Source: CAYVZZ01 sp964456185 (GTDB lineage Bacteria; Pseudomonadota; Gammaproteobacteria; Pseudomonadales; Alcanivoracaceae). From it: a stretch of 6,687 nt of DNA. How positions within the stretch are numbered: position 1 is the first letter of the stretch; every line of letters starts with the position of its first letter. Made by a program: the position numbers and the translations under genes. Below, piece after piece: positions 5,954 through 6,687 of the stretch. Under the pieces are notes generated by a model that saw only the letters and a list, made by a program, of their open reading frames with translations, searched no databases and was not told the DNA's origin. Where the stretch lies: assembly GCA_964456185.1 (NCBI GenBank), contig CAYVZZ010000121.1, positions 1 to 6,687 on the forward strand, in the 5' to 3' direction.

Positions 5954-6687
5954 ATGAAAGAGCTTGATCACCGCTTTTTGTTAAAGCAGAGCTTTGCGCT
6001 TATTAACCCGCTGCAGGTAGATAAGTCCTTGTGGGAAGATTTGCCGCTGGAACCGCTCGTCCCGGATGAGTTATCGGAACAGTCAGCATTAATGCCCAGA
6101 TTGCTGGCATTGAGCGATTTAACAGACAAAAAGCGCGTTGATCTGTTGTACCGCGTACAACAACAAGCAAAAACAAGCAGCTGCCCGTATTTTTCTGCGT
6201 TGATTGAAAGCAGTGTAGGTAAAGAAAAGATCGCACCACGGTTAACCCAGCATCTGCTAATACAAGAGTCGGGAAGTCACAAAAAAGCGTTGTTTCGTTA
6301 TTACGATCCTAGAGTATTTGTGTACCTGCATTGGATACTGGATGAAAAGCAGTTCGCGTTATTGATGTTGGGCGTTGAGGCTTGGCATTGGCGCGACACG
6401 CAGGGCAATTGGCATAGCTATCAAAACGACACCGCCATTCGCTACGCCCAGCTGCGGGTAAATACAGCCCAATGGCAGCAGCTTGCCGGATTGGGGCGGC
6501 TTAATGGGTGTCTTGAACACCTTGCCCAGCAAGACGACATTTCTTCAGATCAACTTCAACAAACGGATGCAATACAAGCGTTGCTTCATCAGGCCGCGCA
6601 AGCCGGTCTGACGGATAAAACCGATCAGAACCTGTTTGTTGAGCAGGCTTTGCGATTTACACCGCGTATCCATCAGCATCGATTTTT
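5954..6687 (+). CDS. DUF4123 T6SS adaptor/chaperone (Tap/Tec-like), 3' end outside window
   Basis: The frame is open from ATG 5954 to the window end (244 complete codons, no stop). The product has the DUF4123 hallmark FRYYDPRVF at residues 114-122, preceded by PYFSALIESS and followed by a Trp/His-rich segment (WHWRDTQGNWHSY, 144-156). DUF4123 proteins act in the cytoplasm, loading a specific effector onto its VgrG, and are typically encoded between vgrG and the effector gene. The start lies 2 nt after the vgrG stop, which fits co-transcription and translational coupling. Only a weak purine-rich stretch (GAAGTGGG) serves as ribosome binding site. Composition is visibly less GC-rich than the vgrG 3' half. 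An effector gene, and probably an immunity gene, should follow beyond the window. Confidence 0.85.
   Translation, partial: MKELDHRFLLKQSFALINPLQVDKSLWEDLPLEPLVPDELSEQSALMPRLLALSDLTDKKRVDLLYRVQQQAKTSSCPYFSALIESSVGKEKIAPRLTQHLLIQESGSHKKALFRYYDPRVFVYLHWILDEKQFALLMLGVEAWHWRDTQGNWHSYQNDTAIRYAQLRVNTAQWQQLAGLGRLNGCLEHLAQQDDISSDQLQQTDAIQALLHQAAQAGLTDKTDQNLFVEQALRFTPRIHQHRF

Overview
The window is a piece of a type VI secretion system (T6SS) auxiliary cluster from a Gram-negative bacterium, probably a gamma- or betaproteobacterium. All genes lie on the + strand. The assignment rests on a vgrG spike gene, a following DUF4123 adaptor gene, and two copies of an 'effector 3' end + DUF6708-type membrane protein' unit. 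The species cannot be named from the sequence. A run of 10 Ns shows that it comes from a draft assembly.

Layout: (1) 1-170 is the C-terminal end of a probable membrane-active T6SS effector. (2) 172-1178 is a DUF6708-type membrane protein, the likely immunity partner, broken only by the N gap at 602-611. The frames on either side rejoin if the true gap is about 2 nt. (3) 1240-2039 is an 800-bp transposable element with 19-bp terminal inverted repeats (18/19 matching) and one Y1/HUH transposase gene. A perfect 8-bp tandem duplication shifts that gene's frame near its N-terminus. (4) 2040-2389 is a second, 5'-truncated effector tail, homologous to the one at 1-170. (5) 2417-3457 is a second, divergent DUF6708-type gene. 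(6) 3480-5951 is a vgrG gene that lacks roughly the first 100-115 codons and starts abruptly behind the second DUF6708 gene. (7) 5954-6687 is a DUF4123 adaptor gene that runs off the window.

Interpretation (inference): T6SS cargo cassettes are often ordered vgrG - DUF4123 adaptor - effector - immunity. Here the order reads 'effector tail - immunity | transposon | effector tail - immunity | vgrG fragment - adaptor'. That is what repeated cassette replacement would leave, with older immunity genes kept as an array together with stubs of their former effectors. Three breakpoints are visible: the transposon/effector-stub join at 2039/2040, the immunity/vgrG join near 3478, and a possible mosaic boundary near 5815 in vgrG. 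Composition changes along the window: the first DUF6708 gene is clearly AT-rich, the second intermediate, and vgrG GC-rich with mainly C-ending codons. I found no RNA gene, CRISPR array, convincing promoter or rho-independent terminator.
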